Assembly (NCBI RefSeq): GCF_042648145.1
Contig: NZ_JBHRWV010000008.1
Location: forward strand, 124,001 to 188,000
Direction of reading: 5' to 3'
Source: Salinicoccus sesuvii
Lineage (GTDB): Bacteria; Bacillota; Bacilli; Staphylococcales; Salinicoccaceae
DNA: 64,000 bases
Shown here: piece after piece, positions 15,257 to 23,168 of the stretch
Position numbering within the stretch: position 1 is the first letter of the stretch
How the letters are laid out: each line of letters starts with the position of its first letter
Made by a program: the position numbers and the translations under genes
Notes under the pieces: generated by a model
The model's input: only the letters and a program-made list of their open reading frames with translations
Database searches by the model: none
Told to the model about the DNA's origin: nothing

Positions 15257-16444
15257 TTACTTATCTTCGATTACGGAAAGGCCTGGTAGTTCTTTGCCTT
15301 CGAGATATTCAAGAGAGGCACCACCACCTGTGGAAATGTGGGAGAAATCGTCTGCATACCCAAGATCCATGGCTGCTGCTGCAGAGTCACCGCCACCGAT
15401 AATTGTTGTGGCATCCTCAAGTTCAGCAATCGCTTTGCAGACACCGATTGTTCCTTTAGCGAAATTCTCCATTTCAAATACGCCCATTGGTCCATTCCAT
15501 ACAACTGTCTTTGCACCTTCGAGTACTTCTTTGAATTTTTCAATTGATTTCTCACCGATATCGAGGCATTCCATATCAGCAGGTATTTCATCTACAGAGA
15601 CAGTTTTATGCTTGGCATTCGGATCGTAGTCTTCAGCTGCAACCACGTCGACAGGCAGTACGATTTTGTCCCCTGCTTCTTCGAGCAGCGTTTTGGCCAT
15701 ATCCACCTTATCTTCTTCAAGTAGTGATTTGCCGATTTCTTTACCTTGTGCTTTGAAGAATGTGTAACCCATGCCCCCACCAATAATGACGCGATCTGCC
15801 TTATCTAGGACATTCTTGATGACACCAATCTTATCGGAAACTTTCGCGCCTCCTAAAATCGCCACGAAAGGACGTTCAGGCGCATCGATTGCTCCACCAA
15901 TAAAGTCGATCTCTTTTTGCATAAGGTAGCCGGATACAGTCTCGAGATGGGTGCCGATACCCACATTGGAAGCATGACTCCTATGTGCCGTACCGAAAGC
16001 GTCATTGACAAAGATATCACCGAGTGATGCCCAGTACTTACCGAGGGCTTCATCGTTGCCACTTTCTTTTTTGCCTTCGACATCTTCAAATCGGGTGTTT
16101 TCAAACATCAGGATATCGCCATCTTCGAGATTGCTGATTCCCTGTTCAAGCGCTTCACCACGTGTGTGCGGCACAAACGCCACATCTGTATCAAGTAGCT
16201 CAGTTAATCTTTCCGCGACCGGCTGGAGTGTTTTATCCTTCTTATCTTCCTCAGTTTTAACTTTTCCGAGGTGTGAGAAAAGAATGACTTTACCGCCCTG
16301 TTCAATGATATATCTAATCGTAGGGAGTGCCTGTACAATACGGTTGTCATTTGTAATCTCTCCATCCGCCATCGGGACATTCAAATCAGCGCGAAGCAGT
16401 ACTTTTTTGCCCTTCAGTTCTACATCTTCTACAGTTTTTTTCAT
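15257..16444 (-). CDS. pgk: Phosphoglycerate kinase
   Basis: The 395-residue two-domain kinase transfers phosphate from 1,3-bisphosphoglycerate to ADP. Landmarks are LLRADLNVPM at the N terminus, LFSHLGKVK, the ATP-side GGAKVSDKIGVI, GGGMGYTF and the C-terminal GGGDSAAA. I chose the ATG at 16444, with GGAGG 7 nt upstream. A terminator-like hairpin separates it from gap upstream, and a TATAAT at 16478-16483 may give it an extra promoter, so pgk and the genes after it can be expressed partly apart from gap. Confidence 0.98.
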   Translation of the reverse strand: MKKTVEDVELKGKKVLLRADLNVPMADGEITNDNRIVQALPTIRYIIEQGGKVILFSHLGKVKTEEDKKDKTLQPVAERLTELLDTDVAFVPHTRGEALEQGISNLEDGDILMFENTRFEDVEGKKESGNDEALGKYWASLGDIFVNDAFGTAHRSHASNVGIGTHLETVSGYLMQKEIDFIGGAIDAPERPFVAILGGAKVSDKIGVIKNVLDKADRVIIGGGMGYTFFKAQGKEIGKSLLEEDKVDMAKTLLEEAGDKIVLPVDVVAAEDYDPNAKHKTVSVDEIPADMECLDIGEKSIEKFKEVLEGAKTVVWNGPMGVFEMENFAKGTIGVCKAIAELEDATTIIGGGDSAAAAMDLGYADDFSHISTGGGASLEYLEGKELPGLSVIEDK

Positions 16445-16477
16445 TGCAGTGCCTCCTATACTTTTCTGTTCCATTCC

Positions 16478-16483
16478 ATTATA
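16478..16483 (-). promoter_or_regulatory. Possible internal promoter -10 for pgk
   Basis: TATAAT on the minus strand lies between the gap-pgk hairpin and the pgk ribosome site. No strong -35 is visible at 17 nt, only an AT-rich stretch. An internal pgk promoter after a gap terminator is plausible but unproven. Confidence 0.4.
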
Positions 16484-16505
16484 CCCATCTATAAATCGGA
16501 ATAAA

Positions 16506-16535
16506 ATAAAAACGGGCGGTCCCCCGCCCGTTTTT
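16506..16535 (-). terminator. Intercistronic terminator between gap and pgk
   Basis: A GC-rich stem CGGGCG/CGCCCG, extended by AAAA/TTTT, has T-runs on both strands. It should end most of the cggR-gap transcript, giving more gap mRNA than distal mRNA. Confidence 0.8.
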
Positions 16536-16550
16536 ATCTATCACCAATTA

Positions 16551-17552
16551 CTAATTGCTTTTAACCAAGTGGTTAAGTGTTCTGACAAGCTGGGCTGTAT
16601 AGGACATTTCATTGTCGTACCATGCAACTGTACGTACGAGCTGTTTGCCGTCTACATCAAGGACACGTGTCTGTGTTGCATCAAACAGTGAACCTGCTTT
16701 GATTCCAATGATGTCAGAAGAGACAATCTGATCTTCGTTGTAGCCGAATGAAGGGTTTTCAGCAGATTTCATTGCTTCGTTTACTTCTTCAGCTGTTACT
16801 GTTTTATCAAGTACTGTAGTAATCTCTGTCAAGGAGCCAGTTGCTACTGGTACACGTTGCGCACCACCATCAAGCTTACCTTCGAGTTCAGGAAGTACTT
16901 GACCGATTGCTTTTGCTGCACCAGTGGAGTTAGGTACCACGTTCACTGCTGCTGCACGTGCACGACGGTAGTCACCTTTAGGGTGTGGTGCATCCAATGT
17001 GTTTTGATCGCCAGTATACGCGTGGATTGTAGTCATCAGTCCGCTTTGGATACCGAATTTGTCATTCAAGACTTTAACGACAGGTGCCAGACAGTTTGTT
17101 GTACAAGAAGCAGCAGAAACAACTTCTTCTGAACCATCAAGCACATCTTCATTCACACCAAATACAATTGTTTTCATGTTACCTTTACCAGGTGCAGAAA
17201 CGAGTACTTTCTTAGCGCCAGCTTCGATGTGCTTTCTCGCACCCTCTTCGTCTGTGAAGAAACCAGTACATTCGAGCACTACATCGATGTCAAGCTCGCC
17301 CCAAGGCAGTTCTGCTGGGTTTTTCTGGTTAAATGATTTAACTTCGTTGCCATTGATCTTGAAACCACCCTCGACCTGTTCAACTTCACCTTCGAAGCGT
17401 CCTTGAGTAGTGTCATACTTGAAAAGGTGTGCAAGAAAATCGTCATCTGTAAGATCGTTTACTGCAACCAGTTGCATATCGTCGTAATTCTGAATTTCTC
17501 TCGCTGCAAGTCTTCCGATACGTCCAAATCCATTAATTGCTACTCTAACCAT
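16551..17552 (-). CDS. gap: Glyceraldehyde-3-phosphate dehydrogenase, glycolytic
   Basis: The 333-residue NAD-dependent enzyme has the Rossmann start INGFGRIGR and the active-site SAASCTTNC with catalytic C150. It also has HAYTGDQ and the C-terminal WYDNEMSYTAQLV. It is the first enzyme gene after its regulator cggR, 32 nt away, and precedes pgk across a terminator-like hairpin. The cggR-gap order marks it as the glycolytic (GapA) rather than the gluconeogenic (GapB) paralogue. Length is normal. Confidence 0.98.
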   Translation of the reverse strand: MVRVAINGFGRIGRLAAREIQNYDDMQLVAVNDLTDDDFLAHLFKYDTTQGRFEGEVEQVEGGFKINGNEVKSFNQKNPAELPWGELDIDVVLECTGFFTDEEGARKHIEAGAKKVLVSAPGKGNMKTIVFGVNEDVLDGSEEVVSAASCTTNCLAPVVKVLNDKFGIQSGLMTTIHAYTGDQNTLDAPHPKGDYRRARAAAVNVVPNSTGAAKAIGQVLPELEGKLDGGAQRVPVATGSLTEITTVLDKTVTAEEVNEAMKSAENPSFGYNEDQIVSSDIIGIKAGSLFDATQTRVLDVDGKQLVRTVAWYDNEMSYTAQLVRTLNHLVKSN

Positions 17553-17584
17553 GTGTAATGGCCTCCTCGATTTTGTATATAATA

Positions 17585-18607
17585 TTATTTGCTATCCAAC
17601 AAAAACTGCGCGATGGTCTCATCAATGAAAAGCATGGTATTCTTCGGTGCAATCTTCATGTAGGCACCTACAGCTTCCTTCTTGCTGCTCCCGCCTGCAA
17701 CGGCCAGTATAGCGCGTTTGGTTTCCAAATCTTCGAGTTGAAGACCAATCGTCCTGACCTTGCGGACAATATCACCGTCAGCGTTGAAATAGTAACCGAA
17801 GGCTTCACCAACAGCCTCTTTTTCTTCAAGTTCTAAAAGCGTTTCACTACTGACGTTGCGGCGATGTGCCATCATGAATGCTTCGCCAATGCCGTGAATA
17901 ACATAATGCGACTGCTTATTCAGCTCGGCAACTTCCATTACAGAAGGCTCGGACTTAAGTGATTCAAATACATTCTCACCAACACTATCTGGTGCATATA
18001 GCACTTTGTGCTCCCCGCCAGTAGCCGTTGCAAGACGGCTAGCGATGGAGTTTGCCTGATTGATAATCTCTTCCCCGAGCCCTCCACGAGCCGGTACAAA
18101 GAGCACATGTTCCTCAACTGGCTTAAGATGATTGCCAACGTTTGCCATCGTCGAACCGCCTGCTACGGAAACGATGGCACCTTCAAAGAGCATTTTCTGA
18201 AGTTCTTCAGCCATCAGTTTCGGCAATGCCTGCTGTAGTTCTAGATTCTCGTCGGCATCACCACGAATAATGAAGAAGTCCTGAAGCTTGTATTTCTCCT
18301 TCAGTTTACGCGCAAGATCCATCCTGCGATCAAGCGTCGTCATAAAGGGAGAAAGATCTTGTAGTACTTCAATACCCGCTTGAGAAATGGATATGCCCTT
18401 CTTATCGATGACAATCAGACCTAAATCATGAAGTGTATCCACTTCCTTCCTTAGGATCCTTTCAGTCATGCTAAGTTGTCTTGCAAGTGTTCTGCGTCCG
18501 ATAGGCTGATACGCTTCTATTTGCTTGAGAATACTTGAGCGTTTCTGTAATTCCACGATGATCTCCGGAGCTATGCGTTTCTGGATGTCCAATAGCTTTT
18601 GCCACAT
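17585..18607 (-). CDS. cggR: Central glycolytic genes regulator CggR (GapR)
   Basis: The 340-residue SorC-family repressor has an N-terminal helix-turn-helix (about 20-60, RTLARQLSMTERILRKEV) and a C-terminal effector domain with GGSTMANVG and a DVVGINQ-like sugar-phosphate fold. In Bacillus its ligand is fructose-1,6-bisphosphate, which relieves repression of the gap operon. I chose the ATG at 18607 (GAGAGGTG upstream), giving the same length as Bacillus CggR. A palindromic site lies 25-51 nt upstream of the start. Confidence 0.96.
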   Translation of the reverse strand: MWQKLLDIQKRIAPEIIVELQKRSSILKQIEAYQPIGRRTLARQLSMTERILRKEVDTLHDLGLIVIDKKGISISQAGIEVLQDLSPFMTTLDRRMDLARKLKEKYKLQDFFIIRGDADENLELQQALPKLMAEELQKMLFEGAIVSVAGGSTMANVGNHLKPVEEHVLFVPARGGLGEEIINQANSIASRLATATGGEHKVLYAPDSVGENVFESLKSEPSVMEVAELNKQSHYVIHGIGEAFMMAHRRNVSSETLLELEEKEAVGEAFGYYFNADGDIVRKVRTIGLQLEDLETKRAILAVAGGSSKKEAVGAYMKIAPKNTMLFIDETIAQFLLDSK

Positions 18608-18631
18608 GAGACACAACACCTCTCGTTTAAG

Positions 18632-18658
18632 TGAGACGTATGACGTCCCACTAGGGAC
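18632..18658 (-). promoter_or_regulatory. Probable CggR operator
   Basis: The perfect inverted repeat GTCCC-acta-GGGAC (18645-18658), with a further GAGAC/GTCCC pair beside it, lies between the promoter and the cggR start. That is where the Bacillus CggR operator, built of GGGAC and TGTC half-sites, is found. Autoregulation is inferred from position and motif. Confidence 0.6.
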
Positions 18659-18677
18659 AAAAAATAATTACACACTT

Positions 18678-18705
18678 AATATATCACAGATATTAAATAA
18701 TGCAA
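18678..18705 (-). promoter_or_regulatory. cggR-gap operon promoter
   Basis: Minus-strand TTGCAT (18700-18705) and TATATT (18678-18683) are 16 nt apart. The presumed CggR operator starts about 20 nt downstream, a road-block position as in Bacillus. Confidence 0.65.
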
Positions 18706-18724
18706 TTATTTATGTTTAGCTATT

Positions 18725-18991
18725 TTATTGTTTACCCACGTGCGTCTTTAAATAATCATAGACCTGGGCAAAATCAATGATACCTTCTTGTACTACATTG
18801 CCATCATGGACTAAGACGGGAACACGAATCATGTATTCTTCTTGCAGTGCATCATCCGAATCTATATCAACTTCGCTCATCTTGACGTCGTTATATCTTA
18901 GTTCTGATAAGGCAAGGTTTACTTGCTCTTTCCCTTGATCACATAAAGGACATCGCTTTCTAGTATAATATGTCATTTCCAGCATATTCAT
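18725..18991 (-). CDS. Glutaredoxin/thioredoxin-like small protein
   Basis: The 88-residue protein has a thioredoxin fold with the redox motif CPLC (C14, C17) in TYYTRKRCPLCDQG and the cis-proline segment RVPVLV. This is the DUF836 glutaredoxin-like group, a cytoplasmic thiol-redox protein. Its ATG overlaps the stop of the ThrE-type subunit gene by 4 nt (ATGA), so it is co-translated with that exporter, as in other Staphylococcaceae. Its redox partner cannot be told from sequence. Confidence 0.85.
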   Translation of the reverse strand: MNMLEMTYYTRKRCPLCDQGKEQVNLALSELRYNDVKMSEVDIDSDDALQEEYMIRVPVLVHDGNVVQEGIIDFAQVYDYLKTHVGKQ

Positions 18992-19440
18992 ACCCCTTCT
19001 TTTTTCAGTTTCTTTCTGATCGTCTGCAAAACCTGATCCGTCATTTCGGTACTGATAATACCCATAGCGATAGCTAATGAAATAAGAGCTGCTTCAAATC
19101 CGTACTCCAGAGCCGTCATATAGTCTTTTAGTACGACGTGACGCATGGCGTTATAGGCAAGTCCACCGGGTACAAGCGGAATGATACCGCATGTGATAAA
19201 AGCAATGATCGGCATTTTTTTGTGCCGTGAGTAGAAGATTGCAGCAGTGGACAGGGCGATGGCACCAAGGTATGAAGCTAAAATAAGATCAGTACCTGCT
19301 TCTCTAGAAATATAAAAGACTATCCAGCCAAGTGCACCCGTCACACCGCAACTGGCAAGCGCCTTCCTAGGCGCGTTGAAAAGGACACCAAAACTTGCCG
19401 AGGCGAAAAAACTAAGCACGAATTGATAGAAATAAATCAT
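18988..19440 (-). CDS. ThrE-type exporter, small membrane subunit
   Basis: The 150-residue protein is nearly all membrane helices, about four to five, and matches the DUF3815 half of threonine/serine exporters (PRKALASCGVTGALGW, then GIIPLVPGGLAYNAMRH). It pairs with the larger subunit encoded just upstream; in other bacteria the two halves are fused as ThrE. I chose the ATG at 19440 with GGAGGGAG upstream. Substrate as serine/threonine is inferred from family name only. Confidence 0.85.
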   Translation of the reverse strand: MIYFYQFVLSFFASASFGVLFNAPRKALASCGVTGALGWIVFYISREAGTDLILASYLGAIALSTAAIFYSRHKKMPIIAFITCGIIPLVPGGLAYNAMRHVVLKDYMTALEYGFEAALISLAIAMGIISTEMTDQVLQTIRKKLKKEGV

Positions 19441-19450
19441 TCTCTCCCTC

Positions 19451-20236
19451 CTATACCAACAGGAACACCAGACCAACACCTGCCCCAATGGCAATGGCTG
19501 TCAGACCTGCTTCTGCCCCTTTAATCACCCCAGCCATCAGGTGACCCCGGATCATCTCACGGATTGCATTTGTTATCAATACACCCGGCACAAGTGGCAT
19601 TACTCCAGCGATGATAATCGTGTCGAGCATAACACCAAAGCCGTTATTGACAAGAATGATTGATGCGATAGCTATATATAGTGACGCGAAAAACTCAGTA
19701 AAGAATTTAACCCTCGTATAACGCTGGATGCCTTCCATGATAAGCACGCCACCTGCGCCCGCTATGAAAGCGGCAGGCAGGTCTGCAACAACGCCATCGA
19801 ACAGCAACAGGAAGAGGAAACCGATGGCCCCACCTGAGAGGACGACGAGCCAGAAAGGGAAAAAATCCGTATTATGTATCATCTCAAGTCTGCTGATTGC
19901 CTGTTTCAAAGGCAGTCCTGCCGAAATACGGCGAGATAGTTCATTAACACTCATTATCTTCTCCAAATTATTGGCCCGCTCATCGATGCGTACGGTCTGT
20001 GTCAGGGCATAATCATTCAGAGAAAAAATAATGACCGTGGGAGTGACAAATACTTGGGCATTTTCAATACCGTAACTGGATGCGATGCGCAGCATCGTAT
20101 CTTCAATCCGATATGTTTCAGCTCCACTTTCCAACAGCATCTTGCCACAATTGACAGCAATGTAGAATACATCGCGCACAAAATCTTCGCCAAGGACTTT
20201 ATCTGGAGCTTCAATTACCTCAAGTTCGCCACTCAC
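19451..20236 (-). CDS. ThrE-type threonine/serine exporter, large subunit
   Basis: The product (261 residues from the GTG at 20236) has a cytoplasmic N-terminal DUF1212 part with CGKMLLESGAETYRIEDTM, then about five membrane helices and the repeat motif MPLVPGVLITNAIREMI. It matches the first half of ThrE exporters and precedes the second half by 10 nt. The start is uncertain: an in-frame GTG at 20245 overlaps the apparent GAGGTG ribosome site. It begins only 19 nt after the 3' end of a tRNA gene with no terminator between, so it may depend on read-through from the tRNA promoter. Confidence 0.85.
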   Translation of the reverse strand: MSGELEVIEAPDKVLGEDFVRDVFYIAVNCGKMLLESGAETYRIEDTMLRIASSYGIENAQVFVTPTVIIFSLNDYALTQTVRIDERANNLEKIMSVNELSRRISAGLPLKQAISRLEMIHNTDFFPFWLVVLSGGAIGFLFLLLFDGVVADLPAAFIAGAGGVLIMEGIQRYTRVKFFTEFFASLYIAIASIILVNNGFGVMLDTIIIAGVMPLVPGVLITNAIREMIRGHLMAGVIKGAEAGLTAIAIGAGVGLVFLLV

Positions 20237-20255
20237 ACGGCCCACCTCGATCTAG

Positions 20256-20327
20256 CACCCCCGGAGAGGATCGAACTCCCATCTCAAGAACCGGAATCTT
20301 ACGTGTTATCCATTACACCACGGGGGT
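20256..20327 (-). tRNA. tRNA-Arg (anticodon CCG)
   Basis: A complete 72-nt cloverleaf is visible: acceptor ACCCCCG/CGGGGGT, D-arm GTGTAATGGATAACAC, anticodon stem TAAGA/TCTTG with loop TTCCGGT giving anticodon CCG, and T-arm with GTTCGATCC. Discriminator is G; CCA is not encoded. It reads codon CGG. It lies directly upstream of the ThrE-type operon. Confidence 0.93.
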
Positions 20328-20335
20328 ATGATTAA

Positions 20336-20363
20336 ATTATGTTGCGGATTCGCAATAAAGCAA
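20336..20363 (-). promoter_or_regulatory. Possible tRNA-Arg promoter
   Basis: Minus-strand TTGCTT (20358-20363) and CATAAT (20336-20341) are 16 nt apart and end 9 nt before the tRNA 5' end. It may also drive the ThrE-type genes. Confidence 0.45.
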
Positions 20364-20433
20364 ATATAAGTATAGCAATAAACAACCACGAATTAAAGCC
20401 TTAATTTTACCCTGCGGACTACAAAGTGTTTCT

Positions 20434-20463
20434 TTTGACCTTATTTGACTAATGTGGTATAAC
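20434..20463 (+). promoter_or_regulatory. clpP promoter with CtsR operator
   Basis: TTTGACCTTATTTGACT (20434-20450) is, on the other strand, the CtsR tandem heptad AGTCAAA-TAA-GGTCAAA. It overlaps the -35 TTGACC (20435-20440), which is 17 nt from the -10 TATAAC (20458-20463). CtsR bound here should block clpP transcription until heat or protein stress inactivates it. Confidence 0.88.
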
Positions 20464-20507
20464 TGAATCAGTAAAACAAACTCAACATATTATCAGGAGG
20501 TAATAGA

Positions 20508-21101
20508 ATGAATCTCATTCCTACAGTTATTGAACAGACGAATCGCGGGGAACGTGCTTATGATATCTACTCAAGATTACTGAAAGACAGAATCATCATG
20601 ATCGGTACAGGCATTGATGATAATGTTGCGAACTCAGTAGTTAGTCAGTTGCTCTTCCTGCAGGCTCAGGATCCTGAAAAGGATATTTTCCTATATATAA
20701 ACTCTCCAGGAGGTAGTGTTACTGCTGGCATGGCAATCTACGATACAATCCAGCATATCAAACCGGATGTACAGACAATCTGTCTTGGTATGGCTGCTTC
20801 AATGGGCTCCTTCCTATTGGCTGCAGGTGCTAAAGGTAAGAGATTTGCACTGCCAAACGCTGAAGTGATGATTCACCAGCCACTTGGAGGTGCGCAAGGA
20901 CAAGCGACAGAAATCGAGATTGCAGCTAAGCACATATTGAGAACACGAGAGAAACTGAACAAAATTCTTGCTGAACGTACAGACCAGCCTCTCGATAAGA
21001 TTGAGAGAGACACGGACCGCGATTTCTTCATGAGCGCCGAAGAAGCAAAAGAATATGGTATCGTCGACGAAGTAATGGAGCCTGAAAAACTCCAGAACTA
21101 G
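20508..21101 (+). CDS. clpP: ATP-dependent Clp protease proteolytic subunit
   Basis: The 197-residue serine peptidase has the catalytic triad S98 (GMAASMGS), H123 (MIHQPLGG) and D172 (TDRDFF). It assembles into a tetradecamer and works with ClpX or ClpC to degrade misfolded, SsrA-tagged and regulatory proteins. A strong AGGAGG ribosome site precedes the ATG. It is monocistronic: CtsR-controlled promoter upstream, terminator at 21114. Both the tagging system (ssrA, smpB) and this protease are within the window. Confidence 0.98.
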   Translation: MNLIPTVIEQTNRGERAYDIYSRLLKDRIIMIGTGIDDNVANSVVSQLLFLQAQDPEKDIFLYINSPGGSVTAGMAIYDTIQHIKPDVQTICLGMAASMGSFLLAAGAKGKRFALPNAEVMIHQPLGGAQGQATEIEIAAKHILRTREKLNKILAERTDQPLDKIERDTDRDFFMSAEEAKEYGIVDEVMEPEKLQN

Positions 21102-21113
21102 TCTGATGGTTCG

Positions 21114-21144
21114 AAAAGGTCGAGGAAATCCTCGGCCTTTTTTA
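21114..21144 (+). terminator. Terminator after clpP
   Basis: Stem AAGG-CGAGG/CCTCG-CCTT with a short AAAT loop and one mismatch, followed by a long T-run, 12 nt after the clpP stop. Confidence 0.9.
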
Positions 21145-21212
21145 TTTTTTTCTTCGATTATCGATTATGGACTGCCTTTAAAGGTTATAATCACACTAAG
21201 GAGCGTGATGAT

Positions 21213-22154
21213 ATGAATGCACTGATTACTGGTGGTACAGGGTTTGTTGGATCCAAACTTGCAGAAATACTAAGGCAGGAGTACGACCACGTCTATATAC
21301 TTACCCGTAGCAAAAAGACTTCTGAACACCCATACGTACACTATGTAGAATACAATCCGGATTATCCCGAAGATGATTCTTGGATGAAGGAGATGCCTTT
21401 AAAAGTAGATGTCATCTTCAACCTTGCTGGTGCCTCCTTGCAGGAAAGGTGGACCGATGAACACAAAGAAGCCATTTATAATTCTAGAATAGATGTAACG
21501 CGTATGCTCAGGCGTTACGCAGAGCAGGCCGAAGTGACGCCAGGCGTGCTCGTTAATGCCAGCGCTATCGGCTACTATCCTGTGAGCAAAAGTGTGCGGT
21601 ACACTGAATCGAATACTTTTGCAGCCCATGATTTCCTATCGACAGTCGTGACGGCTTGGGAAAATGAAGCGTGCCGGTTCGAAGATCTCGGTATAAGAGT
21701 GGTCTGTGCCCGTTTTGGTCTCATCCTCGATTCGAAAGAAGGTGCCCTGGCGAAAATGAGCATTCCTTACCGACTGGGCGTCGGTGGTCCATTAGGAAGC
21801 GGAGAGCAGTGGTACAGTTGGATCCACATCGACGACTTGCTCAATGCGCTGCTCTATACTGCAGTACACCCTGAAATAAAGGGAACAGTAAACATGACAG
21901 CTCCCCTGCCGCTCAGACAGAAGCAGTTTTCCAAATATCTAGCCTCTGCCTTAGGGCGTCCGGACTTCTTCAAAACACCCGCTTTTCTAATCGAAAAGAT
22001 ACTCGGGGAGCAATCCATACTCATACTCAAGGGACAATACGTTCTGCCTGAAGTATTAATGGAGAATGACTTCAAATTCGTTTTCCCTACACTGGAAATT
22101 GCGTTAGAAGACCTTTTCGATCTGCAGGACAAGAAGAAGACCATTTCCGATTGA
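21213..22154 (+). CDS. TIGR01777-family NAD(P)-dependent epimerase
   Basis: The 313-residue protein has the extended-SDR Rossmann start ITGGTGFVGSKL (nucleotide binding), the family motif FNLAGASL, NASAIGYYP where the YYP region replaces the usual YxxxK of SDR enzymes, and a C-terminal DUF1731 segment RPDFFKTPAFL. Relatives are Bacillus YfhF and Escherichia YfcH, whose substrate is unknown. It is monocistronic, between the clpP terminator and a bidirectional terminator shared with whiA. The same gene follows clpP in staphylococci. Confidence 0.9.
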   Translation: MNALITGGTGFVGSKLAEILRQEYDHVYILTRSKKTSEHPYVHYVEYNPDYPEDDSWMKEMPLKVDVIFNLAGASLQERWTDEHKEAIYNSRIDVTRMLRRYAEQAEVTPGVLVNASAIGYYPVSKSVRYTESNTFAAHDFLSTVVTAWENEACRFEDLGIRVVCARFGLILDSKEGALAKMSIPYRLGVGGPLGSGEQWYSWIHIDDLLNALLYTAVHPEIKGTVNMTAPLPLRQKQFSKYLASALGRPDFFKTPAFLIEKILGEQSILILKGQYVLPEVLMENDFKFVFPTLEIALEDLFDLQDKKKTISD

Positions 22155-22164
22155 TGATACTACA

Positions 22165-22206
22165 AATAAAACTGCGTGTACTTATTCAAGTACACGCAGT
22201 TTTATT
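22165..22206. terminator. Bidirectional terminator shared by epimerase and whiA
   Basis: A perfect stem, AAAACTGCGTGTACTT paired with its complement around an ATTC loop, has T-rich flanks on both strands. The whiA stop codon (22202-22204) lies in the stem edge. Confidence 0.92.
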
Positions 22207-23149
22207 TGAATACTACTTCCTCCCCGCTTCTGAGCTTGTCTGCAATGGCATCCAATTTTCTCAGACGATGGTTGATTCCAGACTTTGAAATGGTTCCAGT
22301 CGATACCATCTCTCCAAGTTCCTTCAAGGAAACATCTTGGTGTTCTACGCGAAGTCTGGCAATTTCCTTGAGACGTTCGGGCAACTCTTCAAGTCCTATT
22401 TTCTGATCGATGAACTGGATGTTTTCGACCTGCCTCATAGCTGCCCCGATTGTTTTGTTAAGATTAGCTGTTTCACAGTTGACCAGTCGATTGACTGAGT
22501 TTCTCATATCCCTGACAATCCGTATATCTTCGAACTTGAGGAGTGCCTGATAACCGCCGATCAAACTCAGAAACTCTGCGATCTTTTCCGCTTCTTTAAG
22601 ATAGGTGATATAGCCGCGCTTTCGCTCTATATGCTTGGCATTGAGTTCGTATCCATTCATCAATGCAGTCAGGCTTTCTGCATGCGCCTCATATAGCGAA
22701 AATATCTCGAGGTGATAGGCGGATGTTTCCGGGTTATTTACTGAGCCGCCCGCTAGAAACGCACCACGCAGATAACTTCGGATACAGCATTCATTATCCT
22801 TAACTGTATCGCTGACATCGTTTGAGAGTACGCCATCCTTCATGATATCGAGGTCTTCAAGCACTTTTTTACTGTCTTTCTTGATGCGGGATATATATAC
22901 ATTATTTTTTTTGAGCTTCATTTTTTTACGTACGAGCAATTCTATCTCGACGCCGTACAGATTACGGATTAAAGTGAATATCCTTCTGGCTATCGCTGCG
23001 TTTTCTGTCTGTATGTTGATGATCCACTCGCCGTTGAAATGACTCAGTGCACCATTCATTTTGATGAGTGCTGAAAGCTCACTTTTCATGCAGCATGGTT
23101 CCACTTCAATCCTCGACAATTCATTCTTCATCTCGGAAGCAAATGACAT
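22202..23149 (-). CDS. whiA: WhiA, DNA-binding cell-division regulator
   Basis: The 315-residue protein has an N-terminal LAGLIDADG-type fold (RSYLRGAFLAGGSVNNPE) that has lost nuclease function, and a C-terminal helix-turn-helix (about 265-305, SLKELGEMVSTGTISKSGI). WhiA binds DNA and affects division and chromosome segregation in Firmicutes and sporulation in Streptomyces. It is the last gene of rapZ-yvcK-whiA, 19 nt after yvcK. Its stop lies in the shared terminator. Confidence 0.95.
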   Translation of the reverse strand: MSFASEMKNELSRIEVEPCCMKSELSALIKMNGALSHFNGEWIINIQTENAAIARRIFTLIRNLYGVEIELLVRKKMKLKKNNVYISRIKKDSKKVLEDLDIMKDGVLSNDVSDTVKDNECCIRSYLRGAFLAGGSVNNPETSAYHLEIFSLYEAHAESLTALMNGYELNAKHIERKRGYITYLKEAEKIAEFLSLIGGYQALLKFEDIRIVRDMRNSVNRLVNCETANLNKTIGAAMRQVENIQFIDQKIGLEELPERLKEIARLRVEHQDVSLKELGEMVSTGTISKSGINHRLRKLDAIADKLRSGEEVVFK

Positions 23150-23168
23150 GCGATCACGCCCTTATCGT

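Noticed and set aside
15090..15629. 179-residue rightward frame
   Set aside because: Antisense to tpiA and pgk; Ser/Pro-rich shadow with no ribosome site.
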